Shown piece by piece: positions 26,270 through 34,177 of a DNA stretch of 64,000 nt. Below the pieces are notes generated by a model. It had not been told where the DNA came from. It made no database searches and saw nothing but the letters and a program-made list of their open reading frames with translations. Source of the DNA: Thermotoga profunda AZM34c06 (GTDB lineage Bacteria; Thermotogota; Thermotogae; Thermotogales; DSM-5069). Made by a program: the position numbers and the translations under genes. Where the stretch lies: the NCBI RefSeq assembly GCF_000828675.1, contig NZ_AP014510.1, forward strand, positions 887,413 to 951,412, in the 5' to 3' direction. The stretch's first letter is position 1. Each line of letters begins with the position of its first letter.

Positions 26270-27712
26270 ATGGGAGTATATGTTGGTGTTGACTTAGGTA
26301 CAACTGCCGTCAAAGTGATTGTGTACAACCCTCTTACTAAGGAAATAGAAATGGACATCGGTAAAGCCTATCAACCTTTTTCCACAGGACCAGGAATGTT
26401 CGAGCAAAATCCTTCAGATATAGAGGATGCAGTTTTTGATGCTCTAAAGCAAGTAGCACAATCATTTAAAAATATCGATGCGATTGTTTTGGATTCTGCA
26501 TTGCATACTTTGTTGCTACTTGATAAAGACTTAGAACCAATCGGTAATATTGTTCCCTGGTTGGACGAAAGATCTGTAGAACAAGTAAGAAAGATATCAA
26601 ATAACCAGGAGCTTGCAAATCATTTGCACAGGAAAACTGGTTGCCCTCCAGATACAGTCTATCCATTTTACAAAATTCTCTGGCTTTATGAAAATGATGG
26701 TGAAAAACTCGAACAGACTTTCAAAATAGTCTCTCAGAAAGACTACATTGTTTACAAATTGGCAGGCGAGTTAGTCAGTGATATTTCCGTTGCGTCTGGA
26801 AGTGGCTGTCTTGATATACACAAAAAACAATGGTGCTATGACGAATTGAAAGACCTTGCAAAACTTGAGAGAGAAAAATTTCCACAACTTGTTTCGGTGA
26901 GAGAGATTTTGAGATTACAAAAACCTGCAGCAGACAGATCCGGTTTGAAGGAAGGAATTCCTGTAATTGTGAGCCTTTCGGACGCGGCCGCTTCAAGTAT
27001 AGGTGCAGGTGCAGGTGTCGAAGATTCTTTGACGCTTTCTGTTGGGAGCAGTGCTGCAATTAGAACTATTGTCAAACAGCCGCCAAAAGAATATCCAGCT
27101 CCCGGTATTTGGTGTTATATACTCGATGAGAATCACTACATAACAGGTGCAGCTATTAAAAATGGCGGTTATGTTTTTGATTGGTATATAAAACTTCTCT
27201 CAAAGTACGACCATACTGCAGCTGTGAAAAACGTTGAAAAGATACTATACGAACTTGATTTAGAAAATTCGGTTCTTTTCTATCCTTTCATTTTTGGAAA
27301 GAGATTTCCAAAATTCGATCCAACACCGTGTGCAAGGTTTGACAGACTAAAGAGCACTACTACGCAGGAACAGGTTGCAAAGAGTGTACTTGAAGGGATA
27401 GCTTTTAATTTAAAGCGCGCCTTCGACGTTGTGAAAACGATGCCAAAATCCCTTGAGAAAGTAGTAGCTACCGGTGGATTGACTCAAGCTGACGTTTGGA
27501 TGAAAATGGTCAGCGCCATCTTTGACCAAAAGATAATTCTTCAGAGTAGCCGACAAGGTGCAGCACTTGGTACGGTGCTCTATGTATTGAGCAATGGCGA
27601 TCTATCATCTTTAGAGCAAACAACTGAAAATATAGACGAATATAAGCCAGAACCTGTGCTAAAAGAGTATTATGCGAAATTATACCAAATATGGCTTAAT
27701 GGCATAAGATGA
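26270..27712 (+). CDS. FGGY family carbohydrate kinase, gluconokinase-like
   Basis: A 480-aa sugar kinase. The actin-like phosphate-1 motif GVDLGTTAVKVIVY (about 6-19), the VPWLDERS segment and DAAASSIGAG (about 240), plus the adenosine motif VVATGGLTQADVWMKMVS near 405, are FGGY hallmarks. The pattern around WLDERS resembles gluconokinases and xylulokinases more than glycerol kinases. It is the last gene of the TRAP operon and would trap the imported acid as a phosphate, for example 6-phosphogluconate (inference). Confidence 0.85.
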   Translation: MGVYVGVDLGTTAVKVIVYNPLTKEIEMDIGKAYQPFSTGPGMFEQNPSDIEDAVFDALKQVAQSFKNIDAIVLDSALHTLLLLDKDLEPIGNIVPWLDERSVEQVRKISNNQELANHLHRKTGCPPDTVYPFYKILWLYENDGEKLEQTFKIVSQKDYIVYKLAGELVSDISVASGSGCLDIHKKQWCYDELKDLAKLEREKFPQLVSVREILRLQKPAADRSGLKEGIPVIVSLSDAAASSIGAGAGVEDSLTLSVGSSAAIRTIVKQPPKEYPAPGIWCYILDENHYITGAAIKNGGYVFDWYIKLLSKYDHTAAVKNVEKILYELDLENSVLFYPFIFGKRFPKFDPTPCARFDRLKSTTTQEQVAKSVLEGIAFNLKRAFDVVKTMPKSLEKVVATGGLTQADVWMKMVSAIFDQKIILQSSRQGAALGTVLYVLSNGDLSSLEQTTENIDEYKPEPVLKEYYAKLYQIWLNGIR

Positions 27713-27836
27713 GCTTTTCAGAAGTTAGATTAAACTAAGTTCTACTTTGATTGTAAATCGTGGAATATTTTGATTTTTCTATTCTAAACTCTTTTTAGAT
27801 CAAGGTTCTGGAATTTTTAGTATATACACAAAATCG

Positions 27837-27898
27837 TATAATATATAATGGACAGCGCTGACCGGCCGGTGCAAGATTGTCAACGTACAATGGCATAA
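27837..27898 (+). other. GC-rich palindromic island with possible 16-codon ORF
   Basis: In an AT-rich 188-base gap between two convergent operons stands TATAAT (27837-27842), then the adjacent palindromes CAGCGCTG (27853-27860) and ACCGGCCGGT (27861-27870), then TTGT/ACAA repeats. An ATG at 27848 opens 16 codons to a TAA (27896-27898), without a ribosome site. It could be a small RNA, a protein-binding site, or a relic. There is no T tract, so it is not a standard terminator. Confidence 0.35.
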
Positions 27899-27900
27899 GT

Positions 27901-28431
27901 CTACTCTTTTGGTACTCTTTCAACAATAACGAGTTCTGTGTCGCCGTACCTTTTTGATTTGACTAAAGTAAATTGTTTTGGTAAAATGAATTTCTCTAAA
28001 ATCGCTTTTTCTAAAATGATGATCTTTCCAATATGATCTTTTTCAGAGATGGTGTTTAAGAGCACTTGAGTGAAACCAAGGTTATATGGTGGATCGGCAA
28101 AGACTATATCAAACGATTCTGTACATGAGCTAAGAAATCTTCTAAAATCTGCGTTCACAATCCTTATTTCTACACCGAGTTTCTTGGCATTCTCAATGGT
28201 AGTGGTAATTGCTTTTTTTGATATATCAACGGCTACGACATTAATTGCACCATGACTCATCGCCTCGAAAGAAACAATCCCACTCCCACAAAAAAGTTCT
28301 AAGAAACTCTTGTTTGAAACATCAACCATGTTGAAGATCGCTTGTCTTACGATTGAAGTTGTGTACCTTGTTCTTTTATCTGGAACTGGTTTTAATTCCC
28401 TCCCCTTAAAAATCCCACCTGTTATTTTCAT
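27901..28431 (-). CDS. rsmD: 16S rRNA (guanine966-N2)-methyltransferase RsmD
   Basis: SAM-dependent methyltransferase of about 176 aa. MKITGGIFKGRELKPV at the start and TTSIVRQAIFNMV are RsmD signatures. The SAM site is LELFCGSGIVSFEAMS (about 46-61) and the catalytic motif FADPPYNLG lies near residue 121. The open frame reaches far upstream into the transporter gene, but the ATG at 28431, behind GGAGAAGG and overlapping the transporter stop (ATGA), is correct for the family. It is the last gene of the deacetylase-kinase-glycosidase operon, probably a passenger. Confidence 0.93.
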   Translation of the reverse strand: MKITGGIFKGRELKPVPDKRTRYTTSIVRQAIFNMVDVSNKSFLELFCGSGIVSFEAMSHGAINVVAVDISKKAITTTIENAKKLGVEIRIVNADFRRFLSSCTESFDIVFADPPYNLGFTQVLLNTISEKDHIGKIIILEKAILEKFILPKQFTLVKSKRYGDTELVIVERVPKE

Positions 28432-29738
28432 ACCTTCTCCTGCATCCTGACCTTTTGCTTGATTTGTTCCAGATATTTTCCATCCAGTGGATAGTATCTT
28501 AGAACAAAAACGCCTATTAACGTGGCTATTATCGGCACGACGCTGCAAAGTATTCTGAAACCAACTAATACGGTTGGTGGTTGCGAATCAACGGACACAG
28601 TTGCGTCATAACCGCTCAAAGAGAAAACAAGTCCCATTATTATGGAATTCAAAGATATGCCAAGCCTTATCACCAATGCATTCGCACCAAAATACATACC
28701 TTCACGCCTTTTCCCTGTTTTGACCTGATCTTCGTCAACTATATCCGCAATCATTATATCGAGTATTATCAATGCACCCGCAAGACCCATAGCGAGACTT
28801 GAAGTGAGTATTATTCCTTGAACGAAATTTCTTATAAATGCGAACCCACTCAACAGTGTTGCCCAGATGATCATGGAAAGCATCATGGTCTTTTTAGCAC
28901 CAATCTTTGTTGTTATCCTTTGCCACAGTGGAATCAAAAAGAAGGCAACTATGAATATCAGAGCCATTAAGATCGTTGTCTGAGTGTCGTTGATTTTCAA
29001 AACGTACTTTGCATAAAAAGGTAAAGCCGATGTGAGTCCAGTATAAGTGAATTGTAAAAGGAACGAAGCTATTACATAGGTTAAAAAAGACTTGTTGATG
29101 AATGTAAATTTCAACGCTTCAACTATACTCAAACTTTGTTCTTGAGAATATTTGGGGTTTTCTTTTGAGCCAAGTAATGTTAGGTATAGGATAGAGCCAC
29201 CTATTGTTGCAAAGATTATTCCCATATTTCGCCAACCTATCATTGAAGCAATCATTGGTGGTGCAGCTATTCCAAGTAGCAAACCTGGTATTGCGAGGAT
29301 CTGCCTCAAAGCCGATACTTTTGCTCTCTCTTTCAATGTAGGATACATCTCAGGAAATAGTGCGGTCCAGTTCAGAATGACTATGGTGAAAAAGCTATCG
29401 AAAAGAAAGATCATTAAAAAATAGTACACCACCAAAGCCATTGGTTTTGTATTGTCAAAAGGTGGTGCCCAAAAAAGTGCAAAAACCAAAGCAAGAGGCA
29501 ATGAAAACCAAAATATATATGGTTTTCTTCTGCCCCATTTTGTTTTTGTTCTATCTGAAAGATAGCCAAACAATGGGTCGTTTATGGCATTCCAAAGTCC
29601 ATACAACATCATGACTATACTTATCAAGTGTGGTGGTGCCTTCAGAACATCTACATAATAAAAAATTGCAAAGGTCGCAACGGCGTTCGACAAAAGAGCA
29701 GAACTGAACGAACCAAGGCTGTAGACAAAATCTCTCAT
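28428..29738 (-). CDS. GPH family sugar:cation symporter (MelB-like)
   Basis: A 436-aa transporter with about 12 membrane segments. The N-terminal half has FYYVDVLKAPP, the cation-site-type region YGLWNAINDPLFGYLSDRTKTKWGRRKPY (described in part) and FWFSLPLALVFALFWAPPF, all diagnostic of the glycoside-pentoside-hexuronide family. It should import an unmodified glycoside with Na+ or H+. Downstream genes of the same operon, a GH4 phosphoglycosidase, BadF-type kinase and PIG-L deacetylase, suggest a disaccharide that is phosphorylated after entry (inference). ATG follows GGAGGGTAATC. Confidence 0.92.
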   Translation of the reverse strand: MRDFVYSLGSFSSALLSNAVATFAIFYYVDVLKAPPHLISIVMMLYGLWNAINDPLFGYLSDRTKTKWGRRKPYIFWFSLPLALVFALFWAPPFDNTKPMALVVYYFLMIFLFDSFFTIVILNWTALFPEMYPTLKERAKVSALRQILAIPGLLLGIAAPPMIASMIGWRNMGIIFATIGGSILYLTLLGSKENPKYSQEQSLSIVEALKFTFINKSFLTYVIASFLLQFTYTGLTSALPFYAKYVLKINDTQTTILMALIFIVAFFLIPLWQRITTKIGAKKTMMLSMIIWATLLSGFAFIRNFVQGIILTSSLAMGLAGALIILDIMIADIVDEDQVKTGKRREGMYFGANALVIRLGISLNSIIMGLVFSLSGYDATVSVDSQPPTVLVGFRILCSVVPIIATLIGVFVLRYYPLDGKYLEQIKQKVRMQEKV

Positions 29739-29748
29739 GATTACCCTC

Positions 29749-31002
29749 CTATCCCAGGTCTATGAAATCTCTGTTTGATTTGAGAATTTCTTCAAGTAAT
29801 TGTTGAGCATCTTCAATACCAGGTCCAAGTGGATGTAGTAACATTGCTTTAATTGCTTTTTGTTTTGATTTTTCCAGAAAGGCTTGAATTGTTAGCCTTT
29901 CATACATTTTGATGGTGTGAGTTAAACCAACTGCGAATTCATCAGCTCTGCCAAGTGTTACTGGAAAGACTCTACCTGCCTTTACAAGACAAGGAATTTC
30001 AAGCACATAGTCATCTGGAAGATTGTTCACAGCACCATTGTTCTTGGTGTTCACTATGTGCATTGTTCCTGAAGATAGTGAAAGATCTCTTATCAAGTAA
30101 GCCGCAGCCGTTGAGTACATGCTACCCCCTCTTTGGGACAATTCCAATGGAATTTGGTCTATTTTTTTGTACAGTTCGAGTAGTTTGCTTTCTATCGATA
30201 GAACTTTTTCAGCACGAATGCCTTCCTTTTTGAGTTTTTCGAGCATTGTTTTTTCAGAGAGATAGTATCTCAAATAGGCATTTGGATATAATCTCAGCGC
30301 ATCTAAAACCCATTCTGGAAATTCTTGCGAAGGGATATTGGCTAAGTGCAATTTCATGTTTTGCATCAACTTCTCTGTTATATCTTGGTCTTTCACATAA
30401 ACCTTTTCGAGAAATGTCAAATGGTTCAAGCCATAGTATTTGAGAAAAATATCTTCCATTTTGCAACCGATTATCTGTGATATCATCTTCAAAAGATTGA
30501 TGGGTATATTGCAAAGTCCAATGAATCTATCAAAACCAAGGTAATTCAAAACAAACTCAGTCACATGACCTGATGGATTGGTGAAATTGATAATCGTTGC
30601 TTTGCTGTATTTATCTACTATTTCAACATATTTTCTCACCACGGGAAAGGTTCTCAAAGCGCACGCAAAACCACCTATACCAGTTGTCTCCTGACCTATC
30701 AATCCATGAGAGAGTGGTATTCGTTCATCGTTCTGCCTTGCCAAGAGTCCACCTACGCGAAACTGAAAAATCACGTAATCTGCTCCCTGTACAGCTTCTA
30801 TTATTTCAAAGGTCTTTTTTATCTTGAACCCACCTTTGACAAGTTTTTGTGTGAACTCATAGAGAATCTGAAGTTTTTCAGATGATTTTTCTATATCATG
30901 TAGAACAACTTCATCTATGTTCACATCTTTTGATATTTCCATAAAACCTTTGATGAGTTCAGGAGTATATGTACTTCCAGCGCCGATCACAGCGATTTTC
31001 AT
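29749..31002 (-). CDS. GH4 family 6-phospho-beta-glucosidase (BglT-like)
   Basis: NAD+- and metal-dependent glycosidase of 417 aa that cleaves phosphorylated glycosides by a redox elimination mechanism. The Rossmann start MKIAVIGAGSTYTPELIKG, metal ligand Cys164 (GLCNIPIN), and His194 (GLNHLTF) are visible, plus GGSMYSTAAAYLIRDL near 290. The sequence runs nearly parallel to T. maritima BglT as I remember it, including SGHVTEF and NLPDDYVLEIPC. BglT acts on 6-phospho-beta-glucosides. Its start overlaps the kinase gene's stop. In the operon it is the hydrolysis step. Confidence 0.92.
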   Translation of the reverse strand: MKIAVIGAGSTYTPELIKGFMEISKDVNIDEVVLHDIEKSSEKLQILYEFTQKLVKGGFKIKKTFEIIEAVQGADYVIFQFRVGGLLARQNDERIPLSHGLIGQETTGIGGFACALRTFPVVRKYVEIVDKYSKATIINFTNPSGHVTEFVLNYLGFDRFIGLCNIPINLLKMISQIIGCKMEDIFLKYYGLNHLTFLEKVYVKDQDITEKLMQNMKLHLANIPSQEFPEWVLDALRLYPNAYLRYYLSEKTMLEKLKKEGIRAEKVLSIESKLLELYKKIDQIPLELSQRGGSMYSTAAAYLIRDLSLSSGTMHIVNTKNNGAVNNLPDDYVLEIPCLVKAGRVFPVTLGRADEFAVGLTHTIKMYERLTIQAFLEKSKQKAIKAMLLHPLGPGIEDAQQLLEEILKSNRDFIDLG

Positions 31003-31964
31003 TGCTCATCACTCCAATATTTAATCAATCTTGCGATGGCATTTTCATCGAATGGATGACCCGATATCTCCGCCGCAAGGAGTACCGCTCCAACTACTGG
31101 AGGATGCTTAGGAATAATTACGTTGAATTCACTTCCAAGAGCAGACTTTATCATTTTTATGAGTATTTCGTCTGCATTTTTGAAAAACCCACCTTCAAGA
31201 ACTACCTTCACAGGAAAAGTGAAATGCATTTCTCTTGTAAAAGCATCGACTATTTTAACCACTTCATCGACTATTTGAGAAAGTATTTTGAGGGCTACGT
31301 AATCAAAGAGATGGGCTGCCTCATAAAGAGTTTGTATCAGTAGGATGGCATACTCATAAATCTTTGATCTATCATGTCCCATGTATTCATAATGCATAAT
31401 ATCTTCAATTGGTTTGCCTATCTTGGTTTCAAAAATCTGTTGCATGAGTGTGTGTTCGTCTCTTTTGTCCTTTGATCGGATTATCGCTGAAGCAACCATG
31501 CCAGCTATTATGAATGAACCAAGTCTTTCACCAAAAAAACGTGAGAATCCACCTTTTCTTGAGATTGTCTTTTTATCACATGCATAGTTGATACCACCAG
31601 TACCACAACTTATCAGTATACCTACATCATCTAAGGTTCCAGATCTCAGAGCAATTCTACCGTCGTTGTCAAAACTGTATTTTTCCAAATTGAGTTTATC
31701 CAAGATAGATTTCGTGATTTTTATTTCAAAATCCATGTCAGCTCCGGCAACTCCAAAATATGAGTAAGTCAGATCGATCTTTTTCAAACCGGCTTTTGTC
31801 ATTGCTTGATTTACTGCTTGATTTATGATTTCAAACGCTTGATCCACGCCGACACCTTGGTAATTTGCACCTTTCGTTCTGAGATATGACACAACCTTTC
31901 CAGATTCGTCTGCTATTACAACATCTGTTTTGCTACCACCGATATCTACTCCCATGAAATACAT
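30999..31964 (-). CDS. BadF/BadG/BcrA/BcrD-type ATPase, N-acetylglucosamine kinase-like
   Basis: A protein of about 321 aa of the ASKHA fold. The phosphate-1 motif GVDIGGSKTDVVIAD (about 5-19 from Met4), the connect region ISCGTGGINY near residue 115, GGFSRFFGERLGS and the adenosine motif VVLEGGFFKN near 260 match the GlcNAc-kinase branch rather than the Fe-S dehydratase activators, since the activator cysteines are absent. It should phosphorylate an amino sugar or its disaccharide. The frame opens at GTG 31973, but ATG 31964 is eight bases from AGGGG and is preferred. It is flanked by a deacetylase and a GH4 enzyme. Confidence 0.85.
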   Translation of the reverse strand: MYFMGVDIGGSKTDVVIADESGKVVSYLRTKGANYQGVGVDQAFEIINQAVNQAMTKAGLKKIDLTYSYFGVAGADMDFEIKITKSILDKLNLEKYSFDNDGRIALRSGTLDDVGILISCGTGGINYACDKKTISRKGGFSRFFGERLGSFIIAGMVASAIIRSKDKRDEHTLMQQIFETKIGKPIEDIMHYEYMGHDRSKIYEYAILLIQTLYEAAHLFDYVALKILSQIVDEVVKIVDAFTREMHFTFPVKVVLEGGFFKNADEILIKMIKSALGSEFNVIIPKHPPVVGAVLLAAEISGHPFDENAIARLIKYWSDEQ

Positions 31965-31975
31965 TTCGATCACCC

Positions 31976-32719
31976 CTAAAATTTCACGGCTTCTGGCATC
32001 ACATGAAGCATTGTAGGTGGAAGAACTTTGAACGCTTCAACAAGTTTCTCGTTATATTTTGCTCTCTCAGTTAGGTAAAAAGAAAGCATTTGTAAAGATT
32101 TTTCATCAAACTGACTCCTGTGTTGTGCAATGGCAAGTAATTTCTTTTCAAGATGTCTTTGCTCGATTTCATAAAAAGTGTTCGGAAAGGCTGTGTTGAA
32201 AAAACTGATAGCCTTTACTTCATGGTCTGTTGTGCCAGGACAAACCTTGGGTAATCTATACAAACTTGTAGCTTGCGAAGCTCCCATACCTGTTTTTATG
32301 TGATCTGGATGAACTTCATAAACCAAAAATGGGTCGACGGTAAAAACGATATCAGGCTTAATCTTTCTTATGTATTCAGCCGTCTTTGTTCTGACTTGTT
32401 CAATTGTGTAATCTCCGAGATCTTCAAAATCAAGCCAAATCAACTCATGGACACCCAGGATTCGCGCAGCGTTTTGTTGCTCACTTTTTCTTATTTCGCT
32501 CAATCTCTGACCAACGATTTTCTGGTCTTGTGAACCTGCCCCACCATCCGTGACTGTTAAATAATAAACTTTAACACCTTTCTCTGAGAGTTTTGAGACT
32601 GTTGCCCCCATACTGATGTCGGCATCATCTGGATGAGGTTGAACGCACAGAATTTTCTCACACTCTTCGAAATTAGGAACCATGAAAAACTCTCTGAGCT
32701 TTTGGGATAGATCAGTCAT
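31976..32719 (-). CDS. PIG-L/LmbE family deacetylase
   Basis: Zinc-dependent N-deacetylase of about 247 aa. The metal motif QPHPDDADISMGAT (His29, Asp31, Asp32 from the chosen start) and the later VHPDHIKTGMGA, with the third histidine, identify the family, whose members remove acetyl groups from GlcNAc conjugates such as diacetylchitobiose, GlcNAc-PI and mycothiol precursors. The first gene of the operon, it sits directly before the GlcNAc-kinase-like gene. The ATG at 32719 is eight bases from AAGGAG; the ATG at 32737 lies in front of that site and is unlikely. Confidence 0.88.
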   Translation of the reverse strand: MTDLSQKLREFFMVPNFEECEKILCVQPHPDDADISMGATVSKLSEKGVKVYYLTVTDGGAGSQDQKIVGQRLSEIRKSEQQNAARILGVHELIWLDFEDLGDYTIEQVRTKTAEYIRKIKPDIVFTVDPFLVYEVHPDHIKTGMGASQATSLYRLPKVCPGTTDHEVKAISFFNTAFPNTFYEIEQRHLEKKLLAIAQHRSQFDEKSLQMLSFYLTERAKYNEKLVEAFKVLPPTMLHVMPEAVKF

Positions 32720-32744
32720 GATGTTCACTCCTTTCATAACAATA

Positions 32745-32775
32745 ATTCTACATCACAATGGTGTTTATTGTTCAA
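32745..32775 (-). promoter_or_regulatory. Candidate promoter of the deacetylase-kinase-GH4 operon
   Basis: Minus strand TTGAAC (32775-32770), 19-base spacer and TAGAAT (32750-32745), 26 bases before the ATG. The long spacer makes it a weak or regulated promoter. Confidence 0.45.
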
Positions 32776-32937
32776 TCTGGGAATTTGTTGTTTGGTTTTG
32801 TGAAAGACCTTTTCGGTGTTGAAAAAAGAGCGGGAGGGTGTAAAATTTCATGTAAACATAAGGTTACTGACAGACGACGCATCGAGAATATTGTTAACAT
32901 GCGTGTTAGAAAACGTTTGCTTGTAAAGCGTTTTTGT

Positions 32938-32966
32938 TTGAATATCGACGTACATAGCCATATAAT
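32938..32966 (+). promoter_or_regulatory. Promoter of the rsmH-ftsL-ftsI cluster
   Basis: TTGAAT (32938-32943), a 17-base spacer and TATAAT (32961-32966), 31 bases before the rsmH start. Just upstream, at about 32910-32936, AAAACGTTT and AAGCGTTTT form an AT-rich inverted repeat that might be a regulator site or part of the leader. Confidence 0.75.
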
Positions 32967-32996
32967 TAAAGTACCATTGGTAGCGGAGCGGTGTAA

Positions 32997-33875
32997 GTGG
33001 ATTGGATTCATGTTCCAGTCATGGCAAAAGAAGTACTACATTATTTTAGCAGTTTAAGGGGAATATTTCTCGATTGTACTGTGGGTGCAGGTGGACATTC
33101 GGAAGCAATTCTTAACAACATTGATGGCAGCGTGGTCATTGGATTGGATGTCGATGACGATGCTTTGCAGTTAGCGAAGCGAAGATTGAGCGAATTTGAA
33201 AAACAAGGAAGATTGTTTTTAGTAAAATCTTCATATGTCAATGCAAGAGATGTTCTAAAACAATTGGGAGTGTCGTCAGTAAACGCAATACTTATGGACC
33301 TTGGTATGTCCACGCTGCAGCTTACCAATAGCGAGCGTGGTTTTGCGTTTTCTATGGATGGTCCACTTGATATGCGAATGGACAAAGATCAACAATTGAC
33401 GGCTTATGATGTTGTCAATTTCTGGACACAAGAGCAACTTAGAAGGTTGTTTTTTGAATGTGCTGAAGAAAAACGCTATGCCAAGAGAATAGCAGATTTT
33501 ATTGTCAAATGTAGACCTATAAAAACAACCCAGGAATTGGCCAAAGTAGTAGCAAGGGCTTTGCCAGAATCTGAGAAAAGATTACGAAAAAGGCATTTTG
33601 CAACAAAGGTGTTCCAGGCAATTCGAATAGCGGTAAACAATGAGCTTGAAAATCTGAAGAAATTCTTGTCGTATGCTCCAGAGTTATTGTGTATTAGAGG
33701 GAGAATTGCAGTTATTTCTTTTCATTCTTTGGAAGATAGGATTGTAAAGGAAAGTTTCAGATCAAGTGGGTGTTTAACGGTTGTAACGAAAAAACCAATT
33801 AGACCAACGCAGGATGAGATATCTAACAATCCAAAAGCCAGAAGCGCAAAGATGAGAGTAGCGGAGCGAAAGTGA
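32997..33875 (+). CDS. rsmH: 16S rRNA (cytosine1402-N4)-methyltransferase RsmH
   Basis: SAM-dependent methyltransferase of 292 aa (MraW). Recognised by HVPVMAKEVLHYF at the start, DCTVGAGGHSEAIL (SAM site, about 26-39), the LMDLGMSTLQL segment and ERGFAFSMDGPLDMRMD. C-terminal FQAIRIAVNNELENL and ISFHSLEDRIVK are also signatures. It begins with GTG 32997, eight bases after GGAG. As in most bacteria it opens a division cluster, here shortened to rsmH, an FtsL-like gene and ftsI. Confidence 0.96.
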   Translation: MDWIHVPVMAKEVLHYFSSLRGIFLDCTVGAGGHSEAILNNIDGSVVIGLDVDDDALQLAKRRLSEFEKQGRLFLVKSSYVNARDVLKQLGVSSVNAILMDLGMSTLQLTNSERGFAFSMDGPLDMRMDKDQQLTAYDVVNFWTQEQLRRLFFECAEEKRYAKRIADFIVKCRPIKTTQELAKVVARALPESEKRLRKRHFATKVFQAIRIAVNNELENLKKFLSYAPELLCIRGRIAVISFHSLEDRIVKESFRSSGCLTVVTKKPIRPTQDEISNNPKARSAKMRVAERK

Positions 33876-33889
33876 GAGGAGGAGGGGGT

Positions 33890-34177
33890 TTGGCCCTCGC
33901 AAAAACTCAAGCGAAGAGAAGTTCAAGGGTTGTCACACGCACCATTGTCCTCGATCTCAGCAAGGTGTTTCTCCTGGTTCTTTTTGTCGCAATAATAGTT
34001 GCCATAGCCTTCCCTATAGTGCGGCTTGCTAAACTTTCTGCTCAATTGTCTCAGCAGAACAGAGTTTTGGAAATGAAAATCGTCGAGCTCCAACAACAAA
34101 TTGAGCAACTTGAGAACCAGCGATCTTTGACGTTTGCCAATCATGAACTTGTAAGAACAGGAGAGCATGAGAAATAG
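33890..34177 (+). CDS. FtsL/DivIC-like bitopic division protein
   Basis: A small protein of about 95 aa with a basic N terminus (KTQAKRSSRVVTR), one membrane segment (VFLLVLFVAIIVAIAFPIV) and a leucine-zipper-like coiled coil (LSAQLSQQNRVLEMKIVELQQQIEQLENQ, in part). This layout and the position between rsmH and ftsI are those of FtsL, a divisome linker of very low sequence conservation. I infer the function from architecture and place. The frame starts at GTG 33872, but TTG 33890, seven bases after AGGAGG, looks better. It overlaps ftsI by 11 bases. Confidence 0.75.
   Translation: MALAKTQAKRSSRVVTRTIVLDLSKVFLLVLFVAIIVAIAFPIVRLAKLSAQLSQQNRVLEMKIVELQQQIEQLENQRSLTFANHELVRTGEHEK

Noticed and set aside
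32758-33057. Open frame across the rsmH upstream region
   Set aside because: It crosses the rsmH promoter and runs into rsmH in another frame, with no recognisable protein features.
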